Shown here one piece after another: positions 1 through 5,378 of a stretch of 5,378 bases of DNA; the first letter of the stretch is position 1; each line of letters starts with the position of its first letter. Source of the stretch: Thermoplasmata archaeon (GTDB lineage Archaea; Thermoplasmatota; Thermoplasmata; Sysuiplasmatales; Sysuiplasmataceae); the NCBI GenBank assembly GCA_021811925.1, contig JAKAPY010000123.1, positions 1 through 5,378 on the forward strand. Direction: 5' to 3'. Below the pieces are notes generated by a model that did no database searches, had not been told where the DNA came from, and saw only the letters and a list, made by a program, of their open reading frames with translations. Position numbers and translations under genes: made by a program.

Positions 1-12
1 TCCGGTCTTCAT
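1..12 (-). CDS. possible first codons of a downstream gene (MKTG..., cut by window edge)
   Basis: On the minus strand an ATG at 12-10 overlaps the TGA stop (11-9) of the hypothetical gene as ATGA, the classic arrangement of coupled genes in an operon. The four codons before the window ends are open (M-K-T-G). A purine-rich stretch lies at a suitable distance upstream. With only 12 bases visible the product is unknown, and the ATG could be coincidental. Confidence 0.35.
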
Positions 13-1019
13 ACAAAGATCTCTTCTCCGTTGTGAAAGATTTGAGTCAATCCAGAGTTGTTTTCTCCTTGAATTGTCGCGAGACGGGGAGCTGCGTTAA
101 CACAACCTGCCCCAGGAATTGTTAAGTACGCGTAATCTGGGCCCAAGTCCAAAAAGACTCTGTCCCATGTATGCATATCAACACCCCTGTAAGTCCGATA
201 ATCATCACTACTTTCGATTTCAATCAACCACAATTTCATTGGGCCTTTGCCGTTCATCACGGTCTCTGAGAAAGCGCTCGGATCGATCTTTTGTGTGAAC
301 TTTAGTTCAAAGGGGGCCATGTCTTCATCTCTCCTTTGTCTTGCACCATGAAGAGCAGTACGATATTTCTCTGCCGTTGCGAATGAGAAGTTCAAGACCT
401 CATCGACATCGGCGGCAGAATTTATTGTTAACTTGCCATTATTGTATGCTTCGGCGGTAATAACCGTCTTGCCCTCGATGCGCTTGGTCCATCTCACACT
501 CGACACGGCGAATTGCGCTTCGGCCTTTTTCATCACTTCGTCTAATCCGGGTATCAATGTGCTAGCGCCATGCCAAGCCTTGAGACTGAAGTTGCCAGCA
601 TCTTCTTCCCGAGAAAGACCATCCTCGAATCTGAGCCCAATACCTCTTTGGAACCAGTTCTCGTGCCGATTCCATGCGAACAATTGTCCTTTTGTCAACC
701 AGCAAAAATCCAATCCTCTGGTTGCTTCTACCCAACCCTCTATTACAGAATCTGACTTGGCAGCATCAAGGAAGCTAAAAATCCTGAGCACCCCTTCATC
801 GGAAAAATCAGCGAATATCTTGTTTTTGAATTCAGTAGAAGTTGCCACATACCAATTTGGTGTGTCTAGGGGCTGCCATGTGGAAAGGCTCTGAAGCACG
901 CTTCGAGGGACACCAGTACACTCGACAAGATATGTCTTTAGTTGGGACTCAAAAGTCTTACCGTATTCTTCCAGCGAGTCCTCGTTTCTCTCGAATACGT
1001 TTTGAAAGAGAGACTTCAT
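9..1019 (-). CDS. hypothetical protein of about 336 residues
   Basis: I do not recognise this protein. The start is uncertain: I used the only early ATG (1019), but the frame is open back to a TGA at 1055-1053, allowing GTG at 1037 or TTG at 1046 or 1052, up to 347 residues; none has a convincing ribosome-binding site. It begins with a charged helical stretch (NEDSLEEYGKTFESQLKTYL), has no signal peptide or membrane segment and is probably cytoplasmic. It is rich in tryptophan (10 residues), notably in the segment around 101-131 (FCWLTKGQLFAWNRHENWFQ). The C-terminal part around 284-336 looks like a compact beta-rich domain (TWDRVFLDLGPDYAYL, then a Gly/Ala/Asn-rich stretch). No nuclease, ATPase, HTH or zinc motif is apparent. 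It follows the helicase gene on the same strand after about 285 bp and its stop overlaps a possible next start, so it may head its own small operon. A defence accessory, an antitoxin/immunity-like protein or unrelated cargo are all possible; nothing in the sequence decides this. Confidence 0.75.
   Translation of the reverse strand: MKSLFQNVFERNEDSLEEYGKTFESQLKTYLVECTGVPRSVLQSLSTWQPLDTPNWYVATSTEFKNKIFADFSDEGVLRIFSFLDAAKSDSVIEGWVEATRGLDFCWLTKGQLFAWNRHENWFQRGIGLRFEDGLSREEDAGNFSLKAWHGASTLIPGLDEVMKKAEAQFAVSSVRWTKRIEGKTVITAEAYNNGKLTINSAADVDEVLNFSFATAEKYRTALHGARQRRDEDMAPFELKFTQKIDPSAFSETVMNGKGPMKLWLIEIESSDDYRTYRGVDMHTWDRVFLDLGPDYAYLTIPGAGCVNAAPRLATIQGENNSGLTQIFHNGEEIFV
21..29 (-). promoter_or_regulatory. 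Shine-Dalgarno-like stretch before the ATG at 12
   Basis: The minus strand reads GGAGAAGAG, ending 8 bases before the ATG at 12. It lies within the last codons of the hypothetical gene. It is the best ribosome-binding-site match in the window and supports a coupled downstream gene. Confidence 0.35.
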
Positions 1020-1050
1020 TTCAGAGAAACTGCTCACGGCTTTCAATTTC

Positions 1051-1073
1051 AATCACTCACATAGCGTGTGATT
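1051..1073. repeat. dyad AATCAC-N11-GTGATT just upstream of the hypothetical gene
   Basis: AATCAC at 1051-1056 and GTGATT at 1068-1073 are perfect inverted halves. Inside, TCACA (1057-1061) and TGTGA (1067-1071) form an alternative 5-bp stem with a 5-base loop. The site covers the leader and the TTG candidate start at 1052, so it could be an operator for a dimeric repressor or an RNA hairpin that limits translation. Short enough to be chance. Confidence 0.3.
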
Positions 1074-1154
1074 CGATTTAGCATGTACTATCCCCGACTC
1101 TCAATGCGGGCGTATTCCCATTCGCAACTTCCAAAAGATATCTTAGGATACCTA

Positions 1155-1183
1155 TATTTAACCTATTTCCCTGCTACGGTGAA
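1155..1183 (-). promoter_or_regulatory. candidate promoter for the hypothetical gene
   Basis: On the minus strand TTCACC (1183-1178) and TAAATA (1160-1155) are separated by exactly 17 bases, matching 4 of 6 and 3 of 6 positions of the bacterial sigma-70 consensus. The same AT-rich stretch, preceded by GAAATAGG, could serve as an archaeal BRE/TATA pair. It lies about 100-135 bases upstream of the possible starts of the hypothetical gene. Both readings are weak; location in the only sizeable gap of the window is the main support. Confidence 0.25.
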
Positions 1184-1209
1184 ATGGATAAAGGATTTCA
1201 ACCTATTTC
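1160..1209. repeat. 10-bp direct repeat AACCTATTTC, two copies 40 bp apart
   Basis: AACCTATTTC occurs at 1160-1169 and 1200-1209, each preceded by ATTT (ATTT directly, or ATTTC with one extra base). The copies are 40 bp apart, close to four helical turns, and the left one overlaps the candidate -10/TATA element, so they could be binding sites for a regulator of the hypothetical gene. Two copies only; no CRISPR-like array. Confidence 0.5.
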
Positions 1210-1211
1210 AC
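1178..1211. repeat. inverted repeat GGTGAAAT / ATTTCA(A)CC / ATTTCAC
   Basis: GGTGAAAT at 1178-1185 can pair with ATTTCAACC at 1195-1203 (8 bp with one bulged A, 9-base loop) or, as GTGAAAT, with ATTTCAC at 1205-1211 (7 bp perfect). The two pairings exclude each other. There is no T run after it, so it is not a standard terminator; an operator is likelier. Confidence 0.4.
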
Positions 1212-1283
1212 TTTGAGATATCATGATCTCTTTTTAATCCGACTCTAGACTGTCGAAAAGGTCAAATCCCGGCAAATCTTAGA

Positions 1284-1297
1284 CATTCCCACGAATG
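1284..1297 (-). terminator. small hairpin after the helicase gene, weak terminator candidate
   Basis: Eight bases after the helicase stop the minus strand has CATTC-GTGG-GAATG, a perfect 5-bp stem with a 4-base loop, extendable by one G-T pair. No U tract follows directly (the nearest, CCTTTT, is about 20 bases further on), so it is not a good intrinsic terminator. Confidence 0.2.
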
Positions 1298-1304
1298 CAG
1301 AAGA

Positions 1305-4300
1305 TTACTCCACAAGATGCAGCTGTGATCCGATTCCAGAAAGGAAGATGTAGCCTATAACCTCAAGATCGTCAACAGAGAGTTCTCTTCTTGCTGCAGT
1401 TTCCCTGCTTTCGATCTTGAATCTGCTGAACAGGGTGTCAACTGAGGCAAGCAATGCATCGGCATTCCCTGTGATCTCATACTCTTCAAGCATAGAAGCG
1501 AAATCGTCATCCCAGGCTGCAAGATTGTGCTTCAGCAGTGTTTGGTAGACAGGAAGTGTTCTGTCTTTTGGAAGCTTTCCGTCATTGAAGAGAGAAAAGA
1601 GCTTGTCTGAAAGATCTCTCTGATTCTTCGGCTTCACCTTCTGCCCTTCCCGTGCTTCCACCGGAGAGTTGATATCTCTAACGATCAGGGCTCTGGCAAT
1701 GCCGTCAACAGCCTGGAAATGACGAAATGCCTCAAGGCCGCTGAGAGGAATGTGAAGTTTTTCAGACTCACCGCACATTATCTTCTGGAATATCCATGCA
1801 ATGTCGTTGATTCTCTCGAGTCTGCCGTTCTTGTAGCTGTAGAAGAGCAAATGCAGACCCTCAGGGTTGCGTCTCTCGCGGTAAAAAAGCACTATGCCGT
1901 TGACATCACTGATTTTCCCGCTCCTTCTTCCGAGCTTTATTCCCTCCAGCTTCTGTTCGCCTACCTGCTTCAGATAACTGAGTATGAACTGGAAGGGTGT
2001 TGAAGCCGGGAGCAATTCCGAACTTCTCTCCATTTCATCCAGGAGAGTGCCATCCTCGGCACGTATGCGTTCAAGCGCGTTGAAGTTTCGCGGATTTTCC
2101 TTTTCACCCAGAATCGTTGCTTCTATGCCTACTACGGTTGAGACCTTCCTTATCTTGTTTTCAAGCTTTCCGAGCAGACCCAGTATATCCTCAAGCTCCT
2201 TCTCCGGAAGGAATACGGCTGCGGTAACCTCATCGTAAACGCTCATCAGCCTGTCAATCCTGCCGACACGCTGGACTATCTTCATCGGGTTCCAGGGCAG
2301 ATCGTAATTTATGCAGTAACTGGAATCCTGCAGGTTCTGTCCTTCACTGAGGACATCGGTACTGATGAGGATGTCTACTTGTTCCGTAACATTCTCGGCA
2401 TTGTTTGCCTTGGGGGCGAACGCCTCGATTGTCCGCCTGCGTGTGTCTGGATCAGTTTCTCCCGTAAGGAGCTTGACATTGTGCCCCTTGACCGTCTCCC
2501 CGATGTCATCGTAGAGATATCTTGCCGTATCCACGAACTGGGTGAATATGACGACCCTTCTTCCGCCTGTTTCGAATACATTCTCCTCGTCGAAGAGTTC
2601 CTTGAGGCGTATGAGTTTGCCGTCTGAATAGGGATGGACATTGGAAAGGCCCTTGTGGAGCGGCCGGAGGAGCTTGAAATCATGTTCCAGGTCCCTTTTC
2701 ATAGCCCTCAGATCATACTCGGGGGACAGTTGTCTGAGTGATGTTTGCATTGCCTCCCTGAATATCTCTTCATCGTCTTCCTCACCGTCCTGCATCTCGC
2801 TGAGTATCCTGTGGAAACTGGTGCTGTCGAGTATGCGTCCTCCGTCAATGGCCTTTTCAAAGAATTCATAGAATTTTATGAGCCTGCCAATGCTTTCCTT
2901 TATGGCTGCGACGCTGCTCTCGAACCTCTTCAGCAGGCCGTACTTCTGGAGTTCGGCCCTGAACTGGGCAATCTGCCTTTCCTCCTCCTCTGCCTTCTTC
3001 ACATAGGTCTGCAACCTGTAAGGAACGAGATTCAGCTCGTCTATTGTATCGAGGACCTGTTTGTAAATCGTTGTGCCGAATATCTGAGTAAGGCTGTATT
3101 CCGCCTTCTTCAATCTGCGCTTGGGGAACGTCACTGGCTTCCCGTTGATAGTCGCATTCGGGTAGTTTTCACTGATGAACTGTCTTGTTCTCCTCACCAT
3201 GATCTCGTCAAGGAGCCTGATTATGTCCTCGACGCCGAGCAGCAGGTCTTTCCTGTCAGCGGACAGAAAGTGGTGTCTCAAATCCCTGATGTCCAGATCA
3301 ACGAAATGCGCGTCGTCTCCTGCGGTAATGAGACTGATCTGGTGGTAGAGATCCATAAGACTGTTGTTCACCGGCGTGGCTGTGAGAAGTATCACCTGCT
3401 TCCTTTTTCCGCCGGAAAGCAGCTTCATCAGGTTGATGCGTCTGTTGGTTGACGGATTCCTGTAATTGTGGCTCTCATCTATCAGCACAATGTCGTAGTC
3501 GACATATCTCTCGGGCTCGAAGCTCGATGTGCCTGTCATTTCGATGGAAATATTCTTTGTCTTGATGCTTTCCGCGTCCAGCCTCGGTTCCCAGACCGTG
3601 TCGATTACCTGTGAAGGCGCAAGCAGAATGGCTCTCTTCCTGTGAACAGAAACAAGCTCACGGAGCATTTCGAGACCGATGTGTGTCTTCCCCAGACCGG
3701 TGGAATCGGCGATAATCACCCCGGAGTATTTCCGGAGTATGCGAAGCGCCGTTTTTACAGCGTCGGTCTGAAAGGCAGCCAGTTCAGTTCGCCTTTCCTC
3801 CCCTTCCTGGATTTCTGCTATCTTCGGCTTATAGTACTCGTACAGGAACTTCAGATATGCCATGAAGGGCTCAAGTGGAAGACCAAATTTAGATTCTTCA
3901 AGTATGTTGATGAGATAGTCGCTCGCGTCTTCAGCCTCGTTCCACCGCCGGTCGAACCATTCCTTCACTTCACGCTGCGCAGAGGGCTGATACAGGATGG
4001 CGTTGAGTTCCATATTCCCTATCAATCCGCCCTTGGTGAAGTTGGAGGAGCCGAGTGCAACAGCACTGTCGAAGATGTAGCACTTTGCGTGATTGAATCT
4101 CCGCGCGTTCCTGCGCACTTCGACCTTTTCCTTGTTTTTCAGGAATGCGATCAGTTTGTCTATCGTTTCTGCAATGCCTGGCGTAATTGGCGATAACTGC
4201 AGTTCATCTGCAAGTGCTTCGGATTTATCCTCAGTGGATGCTTGTGAATCAATAAGACCATCCCCCCGTTTTATTGCGTCCCTGCCGAAGAGCAGCCGCA

Positions 4301-4478
4301 AATGAAAATCCTTCGCTTGGAGTGCCTTTTCCAGAGATTTGCTAACCAGAGCGTAGCCGGAGGCGTTGAAATAGCCCGTCGCGATGTCTAATGGAGATGA
4401 CTCCCCGGATATGCTGTCATTGAGGAAATCCACCATTCTGTATTCGCCCGTTTCGTTGTCAATGATATCTCTCTTCAT
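1305..4478 (-). CDS. PLD-nuclease/SF2 (SNF2-like) helicase fusion, putative defence protein
   Basis: A complete protein of 1057 residues. I chose the ATG at 4478, 4 bp after the methylase stop; a TTG at 4523 would add 15 residues but overlap the methylase. Residues about 25-185 form a phospholipase-D-like domain with one HxKx4D motif (H130, K132, D137) followed by GSSNFT at 143-148; single-motif PLD nucleases such as BfiI and Nuc act as dimers. The SF2 motor follows: FQ at 236-237, Walker A ADSTGLGKT at 257-265, motif II DESH at 334-337, motif III TATP at 366-369, motif IV VVIFTQF at 642-648, motif V STDVLSEGQNL at 706-716, motif VI QRVGRIDR at 736-743 with likely arginine fingers R740 and R743. 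Between the two RecA lobes is a charged, mostly helical insert (about 450-600), including an acidic stretch near 561-577. Residues 760-1057 match nothing I recognise. No signal peptide or membrane segment is seen, so it is cytoplasmic. By inference it translocates on foreign DNA and cleaves it, with the adjacent methylase protecting the host. All catalytic motifs look intact. Confidence 0.93.
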   Translation of the reverse strand: MKRDIIDNETGEYRMVDFLNDSISGESSPLDIATGYFNASGYALVSKSLEKALQAKDFHLRLLFGRDAIKRGDGLIDSQASTEDKSEALADELQLSPITPGIAETIDKLIAFLKNKEKVEVRRNARRFNHAKCYIFDSAVALGSSNFTKGGLIGNMELNAILYQPSAQREVKEWFDRRWNEAEDASDYLINILEESKFGLPLEPFMAYLKFLYEYYKPKIAEIQEGEERRTELAAFQTDAVKTALRILRKYSGVIIADSTGLGKTHIGLEMLRELVSVHRKRAILLAPSQVIDTVWEPRLDAESIKTKNISIEMTGTSSFEPERYVDYDIVLIDESHNYRNPSTNRRINLMKLLSGGKRKQVILLTATPVNNSLMDLYHQISLITAGDDAHFVDLDIRDLRHHFLSADRKDLLLGVEDIIRLLDEIMVRRTRQFISENYPNATINGKPVTFPKRRLKKAEYSLTQIFGTTIYKQVLDTIDELNLVPYRLQTYVKKAEEEERQIAQFRAELQKYGLLKRFESSVAAIKESIGRLIKFYEFFEKAIDGGRILDSTSFHRILSEMQDGEEDDEEIFREAMQTSLRQLSPEYDLRAMKRDLEHDFKLLRPLHKGLSNVHPYSDGKLIRLKELFDEENVFETGGRRVVIFTQFVDTARYLYDDIGETVKGHNVKLLTGETDPDTRRRTIEAFAPKANNAENVTEQVDILISTDVLSEGQNLQDSSYCINYDLPWNPMKIVQRVGRIDRLMSVYDEVTAAVFLPEKELEDILGLLGKLENKIRKVSTVVGIEATILGEKENPRNFNALERIRAEDGTLLDEMERSSELLPASTPFQFILSYLKQVGEQKLEGIKLGRRSGKISDVNGIVLFYRERRNPEGLHLLFYSYKNGRLERINDIAWIFQKIMCGESEKLHIPLSGLEAFRHFQAVDGIARALIVRDINSPVEAREGQKVKPKNQRDLSDKLFSLFNDGKLPKDRTLPVYQTLLKHNLAAWDDDFASMLEEYEITGNADALLASVDTLFSRFKIESRETAARRELSVDDLEVIGYIFLSGIGSQLHLVE

Positions 4479-4482
4479 AATG

Positions 4483-5378
4483 CTACGATTCCCCGCTTGA
4501 TGTAATAGAGTCGAAATAGCCAAGCACTCTCTTCCGCACTTCTCCGTTCAATTTGCGGATGAGATCATCGGTCCAGGCAATGTCCTCCTTGAGGTCCAGG
4601 ATGCCTGCATCCTCTTTGAAACCTTCGAATGAATCTAGAATTGTAGACAGTTCTTCCTTGTTGAGGCCATAGTGTCTTGCGACAAAAGCGTTCAATTCTG
4701 CAAGGAGTTCTATTCTCTCATTCAATGTGAGAGGTTTTGGCTGAATGCCGAAATAAGATGAGAATGAAGCGAATTCCTCACTTTGTGAACTGAGTATTGC
4801 AGAAATGCGCCCGATCCTGCTTGCCATGCCTCCTTTGAAATCTCCAGGCACTGGCGTCTGATAGACGTAAAAGAAGCTCATGGTGGTCGTAATTCTGGTC
4901 CTGATCAAAAAGTCAAAAACCATAGAATTGAGCGTTCCGCATAGGTAGGACATGAGTTGGAAATAATCATATTCAGATGTCTTTGATTTTGGAACAACAA
5001 GAGGCGCCTTGTGGGAGCAGAACGTGTGGGGGGGAATGATGCAAGAAATGCACGAGCGTACGTTAGTACTGCTGGCGACATCACGAAATGCTATTCTCAC
5101 ATTATCATGAATGAATTTGTTCCGCGCCTTGAATTCATTGTGCCTCGAAGTCCTTTCCAGTCCTTCCTTCGGGTCAACCGTGTAGACCGGTTTTTCGTAG
5201 TCAGGTATGAACTGGTGGAAGTTCTTACCCTCGATGAGGGGCCATCCCTTGCCGTCGGTACTAAACAGGTCGCTGTCGGTGGTTCTGTTAAGTTCCTGAA
5301 TGAGTGCAACAGACCATCCCTTTTTCTCATCATTCAGGAGTGGATTGGTCTGGTAAAGTTTTGAAAAGACTTCAAGTT
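4483..5378 (-). CDS. Eco57I-type (class I, N6-adenine) DNA methyltransferase, C-terminal part, truncated by window edge
   Basis: The frame stays open from the TAG stop at 4485-4483 to the right edge, giving 297 complete codons; the true start lies outside. A GTG at 5100 is internal, because the upstream residues continue the same family pattern. Visible marks (numbered from the first complete codon): IEGKNFHQFIPDY at 48-60, like the 'EGk..qf.p.Y' segment of TaqI/Eco57I-type specificity domains; FRDVASSTNVRSCI at 97-110 followed by IIPP at 113-116, the usual 'aR.iasstNeRt.i..iiPp' block; LNSMVFDFLIR at 149-159 and TPVP at 174-177, the 'LNS..fd...r' and 'lPvP' elements; then a helical tail with LNAFVARHYGLNKEEL, as seen after the recognition domain in these enzymes. 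The family methylates adenine N6 using SAM; the SAM-binding and NPPY-type motifs are not in the window, so activity cannot be judged. It lies 4 bp upstream of the helicase gene, implying one operon. A separate nuclease domain at the unseen N-terminus (type IIG/ISP style) cannot be excluded. Confidence 0.9.
   Translation of the reverse strand, partial: LEVFSKLYQTNPLLNDEKKGWSVALIQELNRTTDSDLFSTDGKGWPLIEGKNFHQFIPDYEKPVYTVDPKEGLERTSRHNEFKARNKFIHDNVRIAFRDVASSTNVRSCISCIIPPHTFCSHKAPLVVPKSKTSEYDYFQLMSYLCGTLNSMVFDFLIRTRITTTMSFFYVYQTPVPGDFKGGMASRIGRISAILSSQSEEFASFSSYFGIQPKPLTLNERIELLAELNAFVARHYGLNKEELSTILDSFEGFKEDAGILDLKEDIAWTDDLIRKLNGEVRKRVLGYFDSITSSGES
4489..4494 (-). promoter_or_regulatory. weak ribosome-binding site of the helicase gene
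   Basis: GGGGAA on the minus strand, 10 bases before the ATG at 4478 and inside the last methylase codons. It is only a partial match to an anti-16S site, but together with the 4-bp gap between the methylase stop and this ATG it favours the ATG start, with re-initiation by ribosomes finishing the methylase. Confidence 0.4.
5028..5034. repeat. G7/C7 homopolymer inside the methylase gene
   Basis: Seven G on the plus strand, C7 in the coding sense, encoding the Pro-Pro of the conserved IIPP segment. The frame is intact as given. Loss or gain of one base would cut off the C-terminal half of the recognition domain. Short for a phase-variable tract, but it is the longest G/C run noticed in the window. 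Confidence 0.6.

Noticed and set aside
1215..1235. GAGAT-ATCATG-ATCTC followed by five T on the plus strand, like an intrinsic terminator
   Set aside because: The stem is only 5 bp and AT-rich, and no plus-strand gene exists for it to end. On the minus strand, where the genes lie, the T run becomes an A run before the stem.
1053..1304. CRISPR array or small RNA gene in the gap
   Set aside because: Repeats are too short (10 bp) and too few (two copies), and no tRNA-like or other recognisable RNA fold was seen.
2745..3452. 235-codon open frame on the plus strand
   Set aside because: It lies antisense within the helicase gene, which has all its motifs in the minus frame; the translation is rich in Cys/Leu and resembles no protein. 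Other plus-strand frames at 433-894, 3642-4196 and 5011-5364 are rejected for the same reason.
4479..4523. TTG at 4523 as the helicase start
   Set aside because: It would overlap the methylase by about 40 bp with a rarer start codon, while the ATG at 4478 has 4-bp operon spacing and a partial ribosome-binding site, and begins just before the PLD domain.
4483..5100. A separate 205-residue gene starting at GTG 5100
   Set aside because: The frame is open to the window edge and the residues upstream (IEGKNFHQFIPDY and on) belong to the same methylase family pattern, so this is the internal part of a longer gene.

Overview
The window carries one strand of genes, all read on the minus strand, from right to left: the 3' part of a large Eco57I-type DNA methyltransferase gene (running off the right edge), a complete gene for a PLD-nuclease/SF2-helicase fusion, a gap of about 0.25-0.3 kb, an unrecognised protein of about 336 residues, and probably the first codons of a further gene at the left edge. 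No RNA gene, transposase, integrase, CRISPR array or replication gene is visible.

The organism is a prokaryote. Coding density is high, stop and start codons are 4 bp apart or overlap as ATGA, and no introns are needed. GC is intermediate. AGA/AGG arginine and ATA isoleucine codons are frequent, which argues against an E. coli-like host. I cannot decide between bacterium and archaeon: ribosome-binding sites are weak, and the one promoter-like stretch can be read either as a poor bacterial -35/-10 pair or as an archaeal TATA-like element.

Right part (4483-5378): only the target-recognition and C-terminal half of the methyltransferase is present; its SAM-binding and catalytic NPPY-type motifs would lie outside the window. 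Centre (1305-4478): the helicase joins an N-terminal phospholipase-D-type nuclease domain (one HxKx4D motif) to a complete SF2 motor (Walker A GLGKT, DESH, TATP, QRVGRIDR) and ends in about 300 residues without assigned function. The methylase stop and the helicase ATG are 4 bp apart, so the two are almost certainly co-transcribed and perhaps translationally coupled. The simplest reading is a restriction-modification-like anti-phage module: the methylase marks host DNA, and the helicase translocates on unmarked DNA and cuts or degrades it through its PLD domain. It resembles the helicase + methylase cores of Hma- and DISARM-like systems, but the window is too short to name the system.

Left part: the gap 1020-1304 holds several short direct and inverted repeats and a possible promoter, suggesting that the 336-residue protein and the gene after it form a second transcription unit, either an accessory of the defence module or unrelated cargo.
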